Positions 32,814 through 35,751 of a stretch of 35,751 nt of DNA are shown here, one piece after another. A program made the translations under genes and the position numbers. The notes under the pieces are model-generated. The model saw nothing but the letters and a program-made list of their open reading frames with translations, was not told where the DNA came from and ran no database searches. Numbering within the stretch: position 1 is the first letter of the stretch; each line of letters opens with the position of its first letter. This stretch comes from Hofstenia miamia (taxonomy: Eukaryota; Xenacoelomorpha; Acoela): the NCBI GenBank assembly GCA_004352715.1, contig SCFE01000119.1, positions 683,040-718,790 on the forward strand, read 5' to 3'.

Positions 32814-33132
32814 ATGGATTTGAAAACGCGAATAGAGCTACTAGAACACTTGGACAATCAACAATCGCATATTGCTAAGCTTCCCGCCTATAAAAAGTCA
32901 CCTAAAAGCCAAACGACAGAAGAAATCTATAGTTTTCGAACAAGATGGAATCCTCGCCACTTTATATTGCTGCCACAACGCTTCTCCAAACTTTCCTAAC
33001 GATCGCATCATAGCCAGATGTTTTCCGCAGAACTGGCTGGCAACTTACATTATTAATGCGGACAAGGATGAACTACGGCGTTCTGGGTTGAATTTACATG
33101 ATATACCGGTGTGCGTTGTTGAAAACAATTGA
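32814..33132 (+). mobile_element. Possible mariner-like transposase relic
   Basis: The frame at 32872-33132 contains VFEQDGILATL, then NFPNDRIIAR, reminiscent of the FQQDG and FP-x-RWIGR elements of mariner-type transposases. An overlapping frame starts MDLKTRIELLEHLDNQQ. No catalytic downstream box was seen. A weak call. Confidence 0.3.
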
Positions 33133-33260
33133 GTTGCCATTAAACAATTGCAAACTCGAGTTATTTCATTACATAATCATTACATATTTGTTTTGGATTT
33201 GTTTCGATGTTATGCTAATTAAATATATTGAAATTCTGCGTGATTTTTGGGTAGATCGGG

Positions 33261-33631
33261 ATATATATATATATATATATATATANNNNNNNNNNNNNNN
33301 NNNNNNNNNNNNNNNNNNNNNNNNNNNNNNNNNNNNNNNNNNNNNNNNNNNNNNNNNNNNNNNNNNNNNNNNNNNNNNNNNNNNNNNNNNNNNNNNNNNN
33401 NNNNNNNNNNNNNNNNNNNNNNNNNNNNNNNNNNNNNNNNNNNNNNNNNNNNNNNNNNNNNNNNNNNNNNNNNNNNNNNNNNNNNNNNNNNNNNNNNNNN
33501 NNNNNNNNNNNNNNNNNNNNNNNNNNNNNNNNNNNNNNNNNNNNNNNNNNNNNNNNNNNNNNNNNNNNNNNNNNNNNNNNNNNNNNNNNNNNNNNNNNNN
33601 NNNNNNNNNNNNNNNNNTATATATATATATA
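33261..33631. repeat. (TA)n microsatellite broken by a gap
   Basis: TA runs before 33286 and after 33617 flank a 332-base N gap. The long open frames across it are made of N. Confidence 0.9.
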
Positions 33632-35278
33632 GAACTGGCCAAACGTTTGGGAACAGTAACCTGTCTAAAGCGTGTTTTATGCTATTTCCTGGAAACTTCA
33701 TAAAATTCCTGGAATTCCCAATTTTTTCTTAGAATTTAATACAGATTCATTAGCCAATCAAATTAACACAACTTTAGATGTACACACAATTCTGAAATTT
33801 GTACAATGTTAATCTATACTGCTTAGAGGTTGCTATATTTATGCTTTGCAGTGTACTTAAAGATATTTAACACATTTTTGGATAATTTTCAAAACACTTG
33901 AAAAATTCGTAAAAATTTGACATACACATATATCTCGCTATTTGTTCTACATCAACATAAGATGATAATTATGAAGTAAATATAATTATAATTTAACTAC
34001 TTTAACCTTATCGCGTATGAATTATTTCCTCCATTATACCTTAAGTGGCTGCCTCAGAATTTTTAGAAATATTGATGTTAAAAACTTCTAGTAATCCCAT
34101 TACTTAGCTAGTTTTTTATGTAAATTTGCTCATACAAGTAATGAAATTTAGTTGATAATACTGACATTATAAATTTATGCTGAAAAAATTAAGATCTTTA
34201 CATAGGGGACACACTGGAAAGTTGTGGTCATCAATGAAAATTTATTTATTTGAAATGCTTTAAAAGAGCTTTGCTAAAATAATCGGTCACAGCAATATTT
34301 TTAATAATATATATCTTTTAAATATTGAATATATATCTTACGAGTATTTATCATTTCTTAGTTTTACAGTTTTAGTGAAAAATGAATTTAGAATCCAGAA
34401 GCAATATAGAAGCGCGTAAACACGTATTTATCATAAATCGTATTGTATTCAATTAGTATGTCATTCATCTGAACTTTTAGGATGGTTGTACAAAGTAATT
34501 AATGCAAACATTCATTTTAATTTCATAGTCACTGACAATTTATTGCACAGAGAGGAGGTAGATAAAATCAATAATTATGATGAAACTTTATATTTCCCTA
34601 AATACATACATATGGGAAATATTTAATTTTGTAAATATTTCGGTTTTTACGCAAATGTGTTGCAAAGACATTACCTACCAAGGTTGAATTACAATTTATT
34701 ATAGTTATGTAGACGTGTTATTTCAAATACATGTTTTGAATATAGTATGTGGTAATTAAACTAGGAAGCATCTTCAACTTGTAGTAAGACAATGTTCTTC
34801 ACACCCAATACTTTCAAACTATCAAAGGATTATTGCGTTAGTATACATTGTATTAATAATACATTGTATTTTTAACTGATTAAATTGCTCAATGATATTC
34901 GCATACATATTACTAAGTCAAATAATGTTTTAATATTGTAAATTTGCAATTTTCAAAAATACATTCGATTTTCTTTAATTATTTTTGTCTGTTAAACAAT
35001 GGTTTTGCTGAATTTGACGGCAGTGAACGAGTTCTTAAGAAAAGTAAAAAAATTATTAAATACTTTGACTTACTTTACAGAAGTTTAGGAATCCTAGTTG
35101 AAAATGAAAAAATTAAAAATTGAGCGATCAAACAAGTCTGGTCAATTCCTGCAATTTATGTGCAATGGGCATAGAATTTTTTTCGAATTTGTATTAATAT
35201 ACATACTTTCTCTTGNGCGTCGATTGAATACTACCTTTGACCTTTCAACACTACACCCCTGAGATGTGACATCAAGCA
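33632..35278. other. AT-rich, nothing recognised
   Basis: Searched on the minus strand for ERO1 N-terminal exons (cysteine-rich segments, the CPFW-type block) without success. Confidence 0.35.
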
Positions 35279-35751
35279 ATGTTTAGTGACAAATCCAAGA
35301 TTTGCCAGTTTACATCATACCGGCCACACGTTAGACGACCAAGAAACCAAAGATTCAACACAAGTTACACGCAACAAAGTGATGATTTGGGGTGCTGGTC
35401 TGTAGTTTCTTCCTCACAACGAGACAGTCATAGCCAAGGCCTACCTCAAATTTATTCAGAAGAAAGTTCCCATGTTTATGCAGCTTCGCGGAACATACAG
35501 TACTACAACAAAATGGTGCTCCTTGCCACAGCGGAAAGTTGTGAAACAGTGGATTGCATCACAAGACTTTCGGCTGGTTGAGAACTGGCCGGGAAACTCC
35601 CCAGATCTCAACGTCAAAGAAAATTGCTGGCATCACATCAAAAACTGTCTGAGGAAGCGCCAATGCACATCACTCGACTATTTGAAGGAGCGAATTAAAG
35701 TGGTATGCTGCATAGAGATTACGGATGGTTATTGTAGAAAGCTGGTCGAGT
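35279..35751 (+). mobile_element. Tc1-like transposase relic D, cut by window end
   Basis: FSDKSKICQFTSYRPHVRRP (catalytic Asp at 35288-35290) is followed by RNQRFNTSYTQ. In shifted frames come a VPMFMQL-like piece, the QQNGAPCHS-type region near 35505-35535, and ENWPGNSPDLNVKENCWHHI with the Glu near 35620. The second catalytic Asp appears replaced by Asn. KERIKVVCCIEITDGYCRKL reaches the window edge. At least two frameshifts. It differs in sequence from relics A to C. Confidence 0.75.

Overview
The window reads as an AT-rich animal (invertebrate metazoan) genome, not a bacterial or viral one. It has GT-AG introns of up to about 9 kb, many decayed transposable elements, (TA)n microsatellites and scaffold gaps (runs of N at 921-985, 7905-8343, 11583-11737, 21979-21999 and 33286-33617; single N at 24269, 26905 and 35216). 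The species cannot be named from this sequence.

Host gene. Nearly the whole window is the 3' two thirds of one minus-strand gene encoding the endoplasmic-reticulum thiol oxidase ERO1. Eight exons (30999-31072, 22956-23076, 18268-18326, 17008-17100, 15994-16114, 12589-12763, 3809-3895, 3090-3260) have GT/AG borders and matching codon phases. They join into about 300 codons that carry the FAD-pocket region, the Cys-X-X-Cys-X-X-Cys active site and a KDEL-like C-terminus (KFEL). No single exon is a long ORF, so the gene is easily missed. A ninth upstream exon candidate (32055-32113) has good splice sites but an unresolved frame. The N-terminal exons should lie past 35751.

Most striking insertion. 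In the 8.7-kb ERO1 intron between 3896 and 12588, antisense to ERO1, lies a compact 2.72-kb retroelement (4747-7469). It looks like a hepadnavirus-related, envelope-less element. It has a small ORF1 with a basic tail; an ORF2 that starts inside ORF1 in another frame; a reverse transcriptase-RNase H ORF reached through a textbook -1 slippery heptamer (6052-6058); no protease, integrase or envelope ORF; a perfect 33-bp repeat at both ends containing AATAAA; an A-run directly after the 3' repeat; and a predicted 10-bp leader hairpin ending at the ORF1 ATG. It looks like a terminally redundant, polyadenylated genomic RNA copied into the chromosome.

Other content. 1-1600 and 8344-8575: two copies of one LINE. 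1621-2655, 10139-10745 and 23440-23640: minus-strand LINE reverse transcriptase relics. Four Tc1-like relics: 8590-9520, 9698-11556 (with about 170-bp inverted repeats and a heat-shock-element-like cluster), 14230-14700 and 35279-35751. 14930-15290: hAT-type relic. 20382-22094: piggyBac-like relic. 28818-29190 and 29332-29518: Gypsy-type gag relic and an LTR. There are also small foldback elements. Three direct duplications sit exactly on assembly gaps and are probably scaffolding artefacts.
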